A DNA stretch of 45,119 nucleotides from an uncultured Negativicutes bacterium (GTDB lineage: Bacteria > Bacillota > Negativicutes > Acidaminococcales > Acidaminococcaceae), in contig CAMTOO010000006.1 of the NCBI GenBank assembly GCA_947074185.1, forward strand, positions 1 to 45,119, read 5' to 3'. The position numbers were made by a program, and so were the translations under genes. Below are positions 14,568 to 24,215 of this stretch, one piece after another (the stretch's first letter is position 1; every line of letters begins with the position of its first letter). The notes beneath the pieces were generated by a model. The model did no database searches. It was not told the origin of the DNA and saw only the letters and a program-made list of their open reading frames with translations.

Positions 14568-16856
14568 ATGAAATTTGTTTTAGTAGCTATTAATTTGCCA
14601 ATAAAAAATTTGTTTAAACAATTTATTTACAGCGTTCCGTCAGAAATAAAAGGTCTAGAAGTAGGCTGGCGGGTCGTTATTCCTTTTGGTGGGCAAAAAG
14701 TAGAAGGGTTTGTAGTAAAAACATTTACTGAAGCTACTTTAGAGCAAGAGTCAGATTATACCGATGTTAGTAAAATAAAACCTATCATTGCAGCATTAGA
14801 TGTAAAGCCTTGGTTTAATGCTGAAATGCTTGAAACTGCTTTGTGGTTAGCAAAGTACTATATGTGTTCTTTAGCAGAAGCAATGCGACTGTTTATTCCT
14901 GGGAAAACAAGTATTAAGAAGAAACCAATATACAATGCAGATGGCAAGCTAATTGCCTATGAATATGAAGAACGTTTACAAGAGAAAAACTTATTAGCCT
15001 ATCAAATCAGTGATTTAGGGAAAAAAGCATTAAACGAAGATATTTGGGGGAGAAGTAAAAAACAAGAAAGTGCTTTACAAGAATTTGCAAAATTAGAAGA
15101 TGCTTTAACAGTAAAGGAAGCTGAAGACAAAGGTATATCTGCTGCTGTACTTCGTGCCTTAGCTGATAAAGATTATTTAACTAGAACGGAAAAAAGAATC
15201 TTTAGAAATAGTTACGAAAAAGATGTTTTAAAAACAGAAAAATTAGTGCTTAATGAAGAACAAAAAGTAGCCATTAAAACTGTTTGCAATTGCTTGGATG
15301 ATAAGAATGCTCAGCAAGAGTATTTGCTTCATGGCATTACAGGTAGCGGTAAGACAGAAGTTTATCTTCGTATTACGGAACATGCTTTAAAGCAAGGCAA
15401 ACAAGTATTAGTGTTAGTTCCTGAAATTGCTTTGACTGCTCAAATTGTGCGTAGATTCCAAGCGTGGTTTCAAGATGAAGTAGCAGTGGTGCATAGTAAA
15501 CTTTCTCAAAATGAGCGTGGTGATGTTATGTATAAAATGCGCACTGGTGAAGCGAAAGTTTTAATTGGCGTGCGTAGTGCAGTTTTTGCTCCTTTTGATA
15601 ATTTAGGTGTAGTGATCATTGACGAAGAGCATGAAGGCAGCTATAAGCAGGAAGAACGTCCTAATTATAATGCGAAATTAGTTGCAGAGATTAGGTGTAA
15701 AAATGCTGGTGCAGTACTTTTAGCTGGTAGTGCTACTCCAAGTTTAGAAAGTTATTACAAAGCAACTAATAATGAAATTGGATATTTGGAATTACCTAAG
15801 CGTGCTACTGGCGGAGTTTTGCCGGAAGTAAGTGTTGTTGATATGCGTAAGGAACTTAAAGATGGTAATAAATCTGTTTTAAGTAGAAAGTTGCGTCGCG
15901 AAATAATTTCTGCTTCTGCTGCAGAAGAACAAACAATAGTATTACTGAATCGTAGAGGTTATTCTACTTTTGTTATGTGTAGAGATTGCGGAGAAGCTTT
16001 GCTTTGTCCACATTGTGCAGTAGGGCTTGTTTATCATGCGAAAGATAATCATATGAGATGTCATTATTGTGGTAATGTATATCCTATCCCAACAGAATGC
16101 CCAAGTTGTAAAAGTACGAGAATTAAATTTTTCGGAACTGGTACGCAAAAAGCTGAGGAAGAAATAAATAGCTTACCTTTAACTACTACTTTGCGCATGG
16201 ATCAAGATAGTACAAGTAAGAAGCTTGCACATGAGGAAATATTAGGTGATTTTATTAATAGAAAAGCAAATGTGCTTCTAGGAACGCAAATGGTAGCAAA
16301 GGGACATGATGTTCCTAATGTTACTTTAGTAGGTATTTTATCCGCTGATAGTATTTTGAATTTGCCGGATTTTAGAGCAGGAGAACGTGCTTTTTCTCTT
16401 TTAACTCAAGCAGCAGGGCGTGCAGGTCGTGGTGACAAAGCTGGTAAAGTTGTATTGCAAACGTACGATCCTGAAAATGAAACTATTATGCTTGCGGCAA
16501 AACAAGATTATTTAACCTTTGCGAAAAAAGAATTAGAGTTTAGGAAAGAATTGAATTATCCACCTTATAGCACTATTTTAAAACTCACTGTGTGGGAAAA
16601 AGAAGAAACCTTAGGGATAAAACTAGGTGATGAAATAGTTGCTTTTTTAGAAGAGTTTTGCAAAAGTCAAAATATTGAGGACTGTGAAATATTAGGACCT
16701 TTCCCAGGAATTGTAGCAAAAGTTAGGGATTTATATAGACTTAATATATTAGTTAAAGCGAATGATATGGAAATTATAAAAAAAGCATTATTTACTTCTA
16801 AATATAAAGAACTTAAAAATATCTATTTTGATGTAGATCCTTTAAGTGTAATTTAA
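14568..16856 (+). CDS. priA: Primosomal replication restart helicase PriA
   Basis: PriA recognises stalled forks and D-loops and reloads the replisome. The 762 residues have an N-terminal DNA-binding region, Walker A HGITGSGKTEVYL with Lys262, the DEEH box (VVIIDEEHEGSYK), and zinc-binding cysteine clusters (CRDC, CPHC, CHYC and CPSC, about residues 470-520) inside the helicase core. Helicase motifs GTQMVAKGHD and QAAGRAGRG come later. The upstream ribosome binding site is weak. It heads a run of housekeeping genes whose order is conserved in Bacillota. Confidence 0.96.
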   Translation: MKFVLVAINLPIKNLFKQFIYSVPSEIKGLEVGWRVVIPFGGQKVEGFVVKTFTEATLEQESDYTDVSKIKPIIAALDVKPWFNAEMLETALWLAKYYMCSLAEAMRLFIPGKTSIKKKPIYNADGKLIAYEYEERLQEKNLLAYQISDLGKKALNEDIWGRSKKQESALQEFAKLEDALTVKEAEDKGISAAVLRALADKDYLTRTEKRIFRNSYEKDVLKTEKLVLNEEQKVAIKTVCNCLDDKNAQQEYLLHGITGSGKTEVYLRITEHALKQGKQVLVLVPEIALTAQIVRRFQAWFQDEVAVVHSKLSQNERGDVMYKMRTGEAKVLIGVRSAVFAPFDNLGVVIIDEEHEGSYKQEERPNYNAKLVAEIRCKNAGAVLLAGSATPSLESYYKATNNEIGYLELPKRATGGVLPEVSVVDMRKELKDGNKSVLSRKLRREIISASAAEEQTIVLLNRRGYSTFVMCRDCGEALLCPHCAVGLVYHAKDNHMRCHYCGNVYPIPTECPSCKSTRIKFFGTGTQKAEEEINSLPLTTTLRMDQDSTSKKLAHEEILGDFINRKANVLLGTQMVAKGHDVPNVTLVGILSADSILNLPDFRAGERAFSLLTQAAGRAGRGDKAGKVVLQTYDPENETIMLAAKQDYLTFAKKELEFRKELNYPPYSTILKLTVWEKEETLGIKLGDEIVAFLEEFCKSQNIEDCEILGPFPGIVAKVRDLYRLNILVKANDMEIIKKALFTSKYKELKNIYFDVDPLSVI

Positions 16857-16876
16857 TAGTAAAAATAGCCAAAATA

Positions 16877-16885
16877 TGCTATAAT
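16877..16885 (+). promoter_or_regulatory. Extended -10 element before def
   Basis: TG (16877-16878) and TATAAT (16880-16885) lie in the 75-base gap between priA and def, with no evident -35. They could drive the def-fmt-to-rpe run. Confidence 0.5.
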
Positions 16886-16931
16886 TAAAGTTAGTAATTT
16901 AATATAAAAGATACTTTTCTAGGAGGGTTTT

Positions 16932-17408
16932 ATGTCTAAAATGGAAATATTAGTAGCAGGCAATCCAGTATTGAAAAAAGTGGCGAAACCTGTTGCTAAA
17001 ATAGATAAAAGAATTAAAAATATAATAAAAAATATGACTGATACGCTTTATGGTGAGTCTAATGGTATTGGACTTGCCGCACCACAAATCGGAATTTCAG
17101 AACGATTAGTTGTAATTGATTTAGGTGATGAAGACGGACTTAGAATAATGATAAATCCAGTTATTGTAAGTAAAGAAGGTTCTGTACAGATGTGTGAAGG
17201 TTGTCTTTCTGTACCTGATTTTGAAGGTGATGTTGAGCGCTTTGCAACTGTTGAGTGTCAATATATAACACCAGAAGGTAAAAAAGAAATTGTTAACGCA
17301 GAGGGATTATTAGCTGTTTGCATTCAACATGAACTTGATCATTTAGATGGTATTTTATTTATTGATAGAGCTACTTCAATTATGCCTAAAGCAAAAGAAG
17401 TTGAGTAG
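16932..17408 (+). CDS. def: Peptide deformylase
   Basis: Def removes the formyl group from the N-terminal Met of new proteins. It is a metalloenzyme. At 158 residues it has all three family motifs: GIGLAAPQIG, EGCLSVP with metal ligand Cys91, and HELDH at 133-137 supplying the two His ligands and the catalytic Glu. AGGAGG precedes the ATG. It is followed 21 bases later by fmt, which adds the formyl group that Def removes. Confidence 0.97.
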   Translation: MSKMEILVAGNPVLKKVAKPVAKIDKRIKNIIKNMTDTLYGESNGIGLAAPQIGISERLVVIDLGDEDGLRIMINPVIVSKEGSVQMCEGCLSVPDFEGDVERFATVECQYITPEGKKEIVNAEGLLAVCIQHELDHLDGILFIDRATSIMPKAKEVE

Positions 17409-17429
17409 TATAGGAGGATTTATTCATTT

Positions 17430-18371
17430 ATGACAATGAGAGTTGTTTTTATGGGTACGCCTGATTTTGCTGTTGGTAGCTTAAAGGCGCTAGTTGAGAA
17501 TAAAAAACATGAAGTGGTTGCAGTTGTGACTCAACCAGATAGAATAAAAGGGCGTGGACAAAAAGTTCTCATGACGCCTGTAAAAGAGTATGCCCTTAGT
17601 GTTGGCTTAAGTGTTTATCAGCCAGAAAAAGTAAAAACTCCTGAGTTTGTTGAAACTTTGAGAGAATTTAAGGCTGATATGATTGTAGTAGCTGCTTTTG
17701 GACAGTTGCTTTCTCAAGAAATTTTAGATATGCCAACTTATGCTTGTATTAATGTACATGCTTCCTTGTTGCCAAAATATCGCGGCGCTGCTCCGATTCA
17801 TTATGCGATTATGAAAGGTGAAGCCGAAAGCGGTGTAACTATTATGCATATGGATATTGGAATGGATACTGGTGGTATGTATAGTAAGGTAGTAGTTCCT
17901 ATTGGTGACGAAATGACTATGGGAGAGCTACATGATGAGCTAATGGTAAAAGGTGCAGAACTTTTATTAGCTAGCATTGATGCTATTGCAGATGGAACAT
18001 TAAAATATGAATCGCAAAATGAAAGTGAAGCAACTTATGCAACTCTTTTAACCAAAGAAATGGAATATATCGATTGGTCTAAACCAGCGAAAGAAATACA
18101 TGATTTAATTCGTGGATTTAATCCTGCACCAGGTGCAGTAACTACATTACCAAATGGAAAGAAACTAAAGATATTTGCATCAAGAGTAGTTGATGATAGT
18201 GGTGAAGCTAAAACTGGAACTGTCACAGCTGTTAACAAAAAGAATTTTATTGTAAAATGCGGCGTGAATAGTTTAGAAGTTTTAGTTGTTCAACCTGAAT
18301 CAAAAAAACAAATGGATGCACAAGTATTTTGCAATGGTAGGGGAATAACTCAAGGTGAAATTTTAAATTAA
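17430..18371 (+). CDS. fmt: Methionyl-tRNA formyltransferase
   Basis: Fmt formylates initiator Met-tRNA using 10-formyltetrahydrofolate. The 313 residues show the N-terminal catalytic domain with VFMGTPDFAVGSL, the folate/catalytic segment INVHASLLPKYRGAAPIH, and HMDIGMDTGGM. A smaller C-terminal OB-like tRNA-binding domain follows (from about 205). AGGAGG at 17412-17417 stands 12 nt before the first ATG and 18 nt before the next (17436), so the first is preferred. It is paired with def as in most Bacillota. Confidence 0.96.
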   Translation: MTMRVVFMGTPDFAVGSLKALVENKKHEVVAVVTQPDRIKGRGQKVLMTPVKEYALSVGLSVYQPEKVKTPEFVETLREFKADMIVVAAFGQLLSQEILDMPTYACINVHASLLPKYRGAAPIHYAIMKGEAESGVTIMHMDIGMDTGGMYSKVVVPIGDEMTMGELHDELMVKGAELLLASIDAIADGTLKYESQNESEATYATLLTKEMEYIDWSKPAKEIHDLIRGFNPAPGAVTTLPNGKKLKIFASRVVDDSGEAKTGTVTAVNKKNFIVKCGVNSLEVLVVQPESKKQMDAQVFCNGRGITQGEILN

Positions 18372-18384
18372 TTAGGAGTTTTTT

Positions 18385-19164
18385 ATGGAAGCTATCTCAA
18401 AACCTAAAAAAAGAATATTTTTAGCACTTGTTTTAGCAAGTACAATTGTTACTGCTGCAATTTTATATTTGATTTGGAAAGTATCTGTTCCAGGTTTAAC
18501 TGAAATAAATACCATGTTACCGGCTATTTTTGGTTGGCTAATCATAACTGTTGTAGGTATATTTTTTATTGGAGAACTAGGAATAGTGCTTGCTATTTTA
18601 GGCGTGCCGATGATAAAAATAATTTACTATTGGGCATGGAAAGCAATTAACTTCTTGTTCCCTTTTGCAGTAGGGTTAGGTCGTATATTTAATATTAGTA
18701 AAAGCAGCATAGAACAATCTTTTGTAGAAGTTAATAACAATTTAATTATGCAAAATAACTTTAAAATACCTGCTGAAAAAATTATGATTTTAACACCGCA
18801 TTGTATTCAACTTGATACCTGTGTTCATAAAATAACTCGCAACATAGATAATTGCCGTACCTGTGGGAATTGTTCTGTAGGTGATATGCTTACACTTGCT
18901 CGTAAATATGGAATTCATATGGCTGTGGCAACTGGAGGAACATTAGCTAGACAAATGGTTATGAAAGTTAGACCTAAAGCTATTATTGCAGTTGCTTGTG
19001 AACGTGATTTAACTAGTGGTATTCAAGATGTTTTTCCTATGCCTGTAATTGGTGTAATGAATGAAAGACCTTTTGGTCCATGTTTTAATACTAGAGTTGA
19101 TATTGCTAAAGTTGAAGAAGCAATTTTGTTCTTTTTAGATAAAGGAGATAATGATGGCAGATAG
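18385..19164 (+). CDS. DUF116 family membrane protein
   Basis: The 259-residue product belongs to the DUF116 family, whose function is not established. Three hydrophobic segments lie in the N-terminal 110 residues (about 12-32, 45-80, 85-105). The remainder is a cysteine-rich cytoplasmic domain containing PHCIQLDTC, CRTCGNCSVGD and AVACERDLTSG, which suggests metal or cluster binding. It sits between fmt and rsmB, as it often does in Bacillota. Its 3' end overlaps the rsmB start by 11-14 bases, so expression is coupled. Confidence 0.8.
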   Translation: MEAISKPKKRIFLALVLASTIVTAAILYLIWKVSVPGLTEINTMLPAIFGWLIITVVGIFFIGELGIVLAILGVPMIKIIYYWAWKAINFLFPFAVGLGRIFNISKSSIEQSFVEVNNNLIMQNNFKIPAEKIMILTPHCIQLDTCVHKITRNIDNCRTCGNCSVGDMLTLARKYGIHMAVATGGTLARQMVMKVRPKAIIAVACERDLTSGIQDVFPMPVIGVMNERPFGPCFNTRVDIAKVEEAILFFLDKGDNDGR

Positions 19165-20512
19165 TGTTAAAGGTGCTAATGCTAACCAAAGTGCACGAGC
19201 TGCAGCTCTTATAGTTTTAAATAATATTTTTATTGATGGGGCATATACTAATATTGCTCTTAATAAAGTTTTGAGAACTAGCAATTTAAGTGATTTAGAT
19301 AGACGTTTTGCAACAGAACTTGTTTATGGAACTGTAAAAGCTAAAGGAACTTTAGATTGGATTATTGAAAAATTTGTTGAAAAAAATTTCGCGAAGCTTA
19401 AACCTAATGTTCTAAACCTTTTAAGAATGGCTGTCTATCAAATAGTATTTTTAGCAAGAATACCTGATTCAGCAGCTTGTAATGAAGCTGTTAATTTAGC
19501 AAAAAAAGGTAATACTCAAGGTGTTGTTAAGTTCATCAATGGTATTTTGCGTAATATTATTAGGCAAAAAGAGACGCTTGAATATCCGACCTTTGAAGAA
19601 GATAAATATTTGCATTTAGCATTAAGTGAATGTCATCCTTTATGGCTTGTTAAAAAGTTTGTTAAACAATTTGGTTATGAAGGTGCCGAGGAATTATGCA
19701 AGTTTGATAATCTTCCTACACAGCTTTGTTTGCGAGTAAATACTCTTTTGGTCACACGTGAAGAATTAATAAAACAGTTAAGTGCAGAAGAGTTCGAAGT
19801 TATTAAATCTCTTTGGTGTGAAGATGGTATTATTTGCGAAAAAATACCATCCTTGCAAGTATTATGGGATAAGTTTGGTAAGTATGTTTATGTGCAAGAT
19901 GAAAGTTCTATGTTAGTTGGGCGTGTTTTAAATCCTCAAAAAGATGAATTAGTACTAGATGTTTGTGCTGCTCCTGGAGGAAAGACAACTCATTTAGCGA
20001 CTTTAATGGAAAATACAGGCAAAGTATATGCTTGTGATATTCATCCGCATAAACTAGATTTAATTAAAGAAAATTATAAACGTCTTAATTTGACGAATAT
20101 AGAAGTTGCTGTAAATGATGCAACTGTTTTAAATGAAAACTGGCTTGCTAAAATGGATCGAGTTTTAGTAGATGCTCCTTGTTCTGGGTTAGGTGTTTTA
20201 AGAAGAAGAGCAGAAGCACGTTGGCGTAAAGAAAAGAAGGATTTGAAAATATTTCCACCATTGCAGACAGAAATTTTGAACACTGCTGCTAAATATGTAA
20301 AAGTGGGTGGATTCTTGCTTTATAGTACTTGTACTATTGAACAATGTGAGAATCATTATATTGTAGAAGAGTTTCTAACGAATAATAAAAACTTTACTTT
20401 GGCCGGCTTTAAGCATCCAAAAACAGGTGAAGTCGTGGAAGAATTACAGTTATACCCTCAAATAGATGGTATTGATGGATTTTATTTAGCTTTATTAAAA
20501 AGAGAGAAGTAG
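19151..20512 (+). CDS. rsmB: 16S rRNA m5C967 methyltransferase RsmB
   Basis: RsmB is an S-adenosylmethionine-dependent cytosine-5 methyltransferase acting on 16S rRNA. The 453 residues have an N-terminal NusB-like RNA-binding domain (about 10-145) and a Rossmann methyltransferase domain. The latter carries the SAM motif CAAPGGKTTHLA, DAPCSGLGVLRRR and the catalytic region YSTCTI. Two ATGs are adjacent. AAGGAG at 19141-19146 is better spaced for the second (19154), so the true protein may lack the first Met. It overlaps the DUF116 gene and is followed 10 bases later by rlmN. Confidence 0.95.
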   Translation: MMADSVKGANANQSARAAALIVLNNIFIDGAYTNIALNKVLRTSNLSDLDRRFATELVYGTVKAKGTLDWIIEKFVEKNFAKLKPNVLNLLRMAVYQIVFLARIPDSAACNEAVNLAKKGNTQGVVKFINGILRNIIRQKETLEYPTFEEDKYLHLALSECHPLWLVKKFVKQFGYEGAEELCKFDNLPTQLCLRVNTLLVTREELIKQLSAEEFEVIKSLWCEDGIICEKIPSLQVLWDKFGKYVYVQDESSMLVGRVLNPQKDELVLDVCAAPGGKTTHLATLMENTGKVYACDIHPHKLDLIKENYKRLNLTNIEVAVNDATVLNENWLAKMDRVLVDAPCSGLGVLRRRAEARWRKEKKDLKIFPPLQTEILNTAAKYVKVGGFLLYSTCTIEQCENHYIVEEFLTNNKNFTLAGFKHPKTGEVVEELQLYPQIDGIDGFYLALLKREK

Positions 20513-20522
20513 GAGTAGTTTA

Positions 20523-21575
20523 ATGAAAAAAGATATATTTGGCTTAGATCTTGATGAATTGCAAACGATTTTAGCTGAATTTGGAATGAAAAAATATCGT
20601 GCAAAACAAATTTATCAGTGGTTGTATCAAAAATCAGAATTTGATTTTGCGGCAATGACTAATCTTAGTAATTCTGATATTGCTATATTAGAAGAACATT
20701 GTGAAGTTTTACCAGTTAAGTTAAAAATTCTCAGTGAGCTTACTTCTGCAGATGGTTTAACTAAAAAAGTGCTTCTAGAACTTGGGGATGGGAATACTAT
20801 CGAAACAGTTTTAATGAAGTTTGATTATGGTTATAGTGTTTGTGTTTCTAGTCAAGTAGGTTGTGATATGCAATGTGCTTTTTGTGCTAGTGGACTTGAA
20901 GGTTGTGTAAGAAACTTAACTAAAGCAGAAATTATTGCGCAAGTGTATATTTTTAATGCTATGTTGCGTGAGTCTGATAATAGAGTTAGCAGAATTGTTG
21001 TAATGGGTAGCGGTGAACCTATGCTTAACTTTGAAAATGTATTTGGTGCTTTAGAATTTTTGCATCAAAATGAAACTAGTAGCATGAGTTATCGTAATAT
21101 GACAGTATCTACTTGTGGTATTATTCCTGGTATTGAACGAATGGAGAATCTAGGACATCCTATAAGCCTAGCAATATCTTTACATTCAGTTAAGCAGGAG
21201 GTTAGAACAGAATTAATGCCAGTTAATAAAGGTTATAATTTTTTGAGTGTTATAAAAGCAGCAGATGGATATGCAAATGCAACTGGTAGACGAGTTACTT
21301 ATGAATATATAATGCTTCAAGGTGTTAATGATACGCCAGAGGATGCAGAACTTTTAAGTAATTGTTTGAAACATAAAAATGCTTATGTGAATTTGATTCC
21401 TGCAAATCCAGTGCCTGAAAAAGGTTTATTAAGGCCGACGCAGGCTTCTATAGATAGATTCGTTAAGATATTGTTAAAAAATAATGTAACGGTTACTGTA
21501 AGAAAAGAAATGGGTAAAGACATAAATGCTGCTTGTGGGCAATTAAGAGCATCTTATACTAATAAAAACAAGTAG
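20523..21575 (+). CDS. rlmN: 23S rRNA m2A2503 / tRNA m2A37 methyltransferase RlmN
   Basis: RlmN is a radical-SAM methylase that modifies A2503 of 23S rRNA and A37 of some tRNAs. The 350 residues contain the cluster-binding CxxxCxxC (Cys114, Cys118, Cys121), the GSGEPMLNF strand, STCGI, and the C-terminal NAACGQL with the second mechanistic Cys. An N-terminal HhH-like region (KKYRAKQIYQWLY) contacts RNA. It is tightly packed between rsmB and prpC. Confidence 0.96.
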   Translation: MKKDIFGLDLDELQTILAEFGMKKYRAKQIYQWLYQKSEFDFAAMTNLSNSDIAILEEHCEVLPVKLKILSELTSADGLTKKVLLELGDGNTIETVLMKFDYGYSVCVSSQVGCDMQCAFCASGLEGCVRNLTKAEIIAQVYIFNAMLRESDNRVSRIVVMGSGEPMLNFENVFGALEFLHQNETSSMSYRNMTVSTCGIIPGIERMENLGHPISLAISLHSVKQEVRTELMPVNKGYNFLSVIKAADGYANATGRRVTYEYIMLQGVNDTPEDAELLSNCLKHKNAYVNLIPANPVPEKGLLRPTQASIDRFVKILLKNNVTVTVRKEMGKDINAACGQLRASYTNKNK

Positions 21576-21583
21576 GTGTATAT

Positions 21584-22315
21584 ATGAAAATAGTATCAAA
21601 AACACATATTGGTTTAGTTAGAAAAAATAATGAAGATAGTATGTTAGTGCGAGAACCTGTATTATTTGCAATTGCAGATGGTATGGGTGGTTATGCTGCG
21701 GGAGAAGTTGCTAGTAAAGAGGCATTGACTGAATTAGACGCATTGGCTAAAGATTTTCCTGGGTATAGTGATGAAAAACTTATTTTTAAAATAGGTGCTG
21801 CTATCAAAAAGATTAATGGAAAAATTTATCATTTGGCAAAAGAAAAAGAAAATTATGGTGGTATGGGTACAACCTTAACTGGAATTTATCTAGAAAACAA
21901 CAAAGGCTATATTTTCAATGTAGGTGATAGTAGGGTTTACATATTACATAACAAGGAATTAAAACAAATAACTATAGATCATTCTTTTGTTGCTGAATTG
22001 CTTGCCAAAGGAGAAATTACAAAAAAAGAAGCTTTCAATCATCCTAAGAAAAATGTACTACTTAAAGGTGTTGGTGTAGAAACTCATGTTGAAGGCGATA
22101 TTTTTGCGATTGAATTAGAGAACGATGATAAAATCCTTATTTGTAGCGATGGTTTAACAGATATGGTTAGTGATATAGAAATCGAAGAAATTTTAAATAA
22201 TAATGATTTAGAAACAGGAAGCAATTTATTGCTTGAAACTTCCCTTATGCATGGCGGAAAAGACAATGTTTCTTTTATAATCGTGCAAGTCGAAGACATT
22301 AAGGGGGTGAATTAA
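21584..22315 (+). CDS. prpC: PP2C-family Ser/Thr protein phosphatase
   Basis: This Mn/Mg-dependent phosphatase counteracts the adjacent PASTA kinase. The 243 residues have the standard motifs: RKNNEDSML, ADGMGGYAAGEVAS, GMGTTLTG, NVGDSRVYIL, CSDGLTDMV and GGKDNVSFI, together carrying the metal-binding aspartates. There is no membrane segment. Its stop is one base before the kinase start, and the pair is conserved in Bacillota (PrpC/PrkC, Stp/Stk). Confidence 0.95.
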   Translation: MKIVSKTHIGLVRKNNEDSMLVREPVLFAIADGMGGYAAGEVASKEALTELDALAKDFPGYSDEKLIFKIGAAIKKINGKIYHLAKEKENYGGMGTTLTGIYLENNKGYIFNVGDSRVYILHNKELKQITIDHSFVAELLAKGEITKKEAFNHPKKNVLLKGVGVETHVEGDIFAIELENDDKILICSDGLTDMVSDIEIEEILNNNDLETGSNLLLETSLMHGGKDNVSFIIVQVEDIKGVN

Positions 22316-22316
22316 G

Positions 22317-24215
22317 ATGGTAGGCAAGATTCTGCAAGAACGTTATGAAATTATTAAGGCGATTGGCCTTGGTGGCATGGCAGAAGTTTATTTAGCAAAA
22401 GATCTTTTATTAGATAGATTTGTTGCTGTCAAAGTTTTACGTACTCAATATATTGATAATGAAATTTTATTAGAACAATTTAAAAGTGAAGCACGTTCTG
22501 CTGCCCGTCTAATTCATCCGTCTATTGTAAATGTTTTTGATGTTTGTGAAGAAGATAATCTAAATTACATAGTTATGGAGTATGTTGAAGGTTTAACTTT
22601 AAAATCTTTAGAGGAAAGAAATGATAAAATTGCGCCTTATGTCGCTCTTGATATTGCGTCTCAATTAGCGTCTGCTCTTTCTCAAGCACATAAAAGAAAT
22701 ATAATTCATTGTGATATAAAACCGCAAAATATATTGTTGGATGAGAATTTTGTGCCAAAAATTGTTGATTTTGGTATATCTAAAATTGTTTCTCGCGAAA
22801 CAATGGCGTTTACTAGTTCTGTAGTTGGATCTGTTCATTATATTTCTCCAGAACAAGCTGAAGGAAGACCTTTAACGTCTCAATCTGATATTTATTCTTT
22901 AGGTATAGTTCTTTATGAAATGCTAACAGGTACAGTGCCTTTTGATGGCACTAATGTTGTTGCTGTAGCAAAAATGCAAGTAGAACGCAAACCAGCACCT
23001 CTTAGTGATTATTTAGAAAATATTCCAGAAGGGTTGCAAGAAATTATAGATAAAGCTATGGCTAAAGATCTACAAGAACGTTATCAGCATGTAGATGATA
23101 TGCGTCGAGACATTTTAAATGTGAAAATGAAACTAGCAGCACCAGTTGCAATAGAAAATCTTTATTTGGCAAATGTTAAAGAAGAATTAAGTAATACTAT
23201 TATCAATAAACATGATGATATTGAAGATGGTGCAACTATCGTAGTTAAATCGCCTAAATCAGTTACTAGAGAAATAAAAGAAAATAATAATCGTAAACCA
23301 TTAATGAAATTAGCTATTAAGTTTTTGCTTATGTTAATTTTGGTATTTGGCATAATTGGTGCCTGGTTTTGGAAATCAACACCAAGTGTTAGCGTTCCTG
23401 ATGTAACTGGACTAACTGTTGTAGATGCCCAAAAGAAATTAGAAGCAGATGGATTTAAGGTAGAATTAACAGAAACTGTTGATGATAAAGTAGGTGCAGG
23501 TAGAGTTATTAGCCAAAATCCTAAAAATACAGACCGTAAACAAGGGGCAACAATAAAACTTGTGATTAGTGCAGGAATTGTGTTAGCGGATATACCTAAA
23601 GTAGAAGGATTAACTTTAGAAGATGCAACTAAACTTCTTGTTGATAAAGGTTATGAGATAGGAAATGTCATCAAAGTTAAAGTGGAAAAAACTGCAAAAA
23701 ATATCGTAGTAAAACAATTACCTACAGCTGATAGTAAAGCTCCGATAGGTACTAAAGTTGACATAGAAGTAAATGATAGCGAAAATGCTATAAAGATACC
23801 GGTACTAATCGGAAATAGTATAAATGATGCAATGGCTAAATTAAAAGAATTAGGTTTTAATGATGTTGCAGTAGTTAAAGTCAAAGACAATAGACCAAAC
23901 GACACGGTAATTTCTGTACAACCTACAGAAGGTCTCGCTTTAGATAAGGGTGATAAGATCGTTCTTACGATATCTGAAAACTTTAATACTAATACTGGTA
24001 CTAGTACTTCAGGTCAGTATGTGGAATTTATTGTACCAGGAAAAAATGATTCTAATAACCATGTTAAAATTGTTGTAACAAGTAATGGAAAACGAAATGT
24101 TATTCTTGATAGTAACCAAAAAGGTGGCGTAAGATTAAGAAGACGTGTTGATGCCAATAGTAGTAAAGTAGAGTTTATCGTTAATGATAATGTTGTTGAG
24201 GTGAAACAACTGTGA
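22317..24215 (+). CDS. prkC: PASTA-domain Ser/Thr protein kinase
   Basis: This is a transmembrane sensor kinase that in relatives responds to muropeptides and controls cell wall and growth. The 632 residues contain a cytoplasmic kinase domain (about 10-275), with glycine loop GLGGMAEVY, Lys39 in VAVK, catalytic loop HCDIKPQN at 131-138 and DFG at 151-153. A linker and a membrane helix near 330-352 follow, then three extracellular PASTA repeats (about 355-420, 421-490, 491-558) and a C-terminal tail. The catalytic Arg of the usual HRD is Cys (HCD), so it is a non-RD kinase. Its stop overlaps the rsgA GTG (GTGA). Confidence 0.95.
   Translation: MVGKILQERYEIIKAIGLGGMAEVYLAKDLLLDRFVAVKVLRTQYIDNEILLEQFKSEARSAARLIHPSIVNVFDVCEEDNLNYIVMEYVEGLTLKSLEERNDKIAPYVALDIASQLASALSQAHKRNIIHCDIKPQNILLDENFVPKIVDFGISKIVSRETMAFTSSVVGSVHYISPEQAEGRPLTSQSDIYSLGIVLYEMLTGTVPFDGTNVVAVAKMQVERKPAPLSDYLENIPEGLQEIIDKAMAKDLQERYQHVDDMRRDILNVKMKLAAPVAIENLYLANVKEELSNTIINKHDDIEDGATIVVKSPKSVTREIKENNNRKPLMKLAIKFLLMLILVFGIIGAWFWKSTPSVSVPDVTGLTVVDAQKKLEADGFKVELTETVDDKVGAGRVISQNPKNTDRKQGATIKLVISAGIVLADIPKVEGLTLEDATKLLVDKGYEIGNVIKVKVEKTAKNIVVKQLPTADSKAPIGTKVDIEVNDSENAIKIPVLIGNSINDAMAKLKELGFNDVAVVKVKDNRPNDTVISVQPTEGLALDKGDKIVLTISENFNTNTGTSTSGQYVEFIVPGKNDSNNHVKIVVTSNGKRNVILDSNQKGGVRLRRRVDANSSKVEFIVNDNVVEVKQL

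Noticed and set aside
22573-22856. Antisense open frames inside prkC and similar shadows in topA, ribBA, recG and others
   Set aside because: They are opposite strongly conserved coding sequence, lack ribosome binding sites, and encode peptides of biased composition expected from AT-rich antisense DNA.
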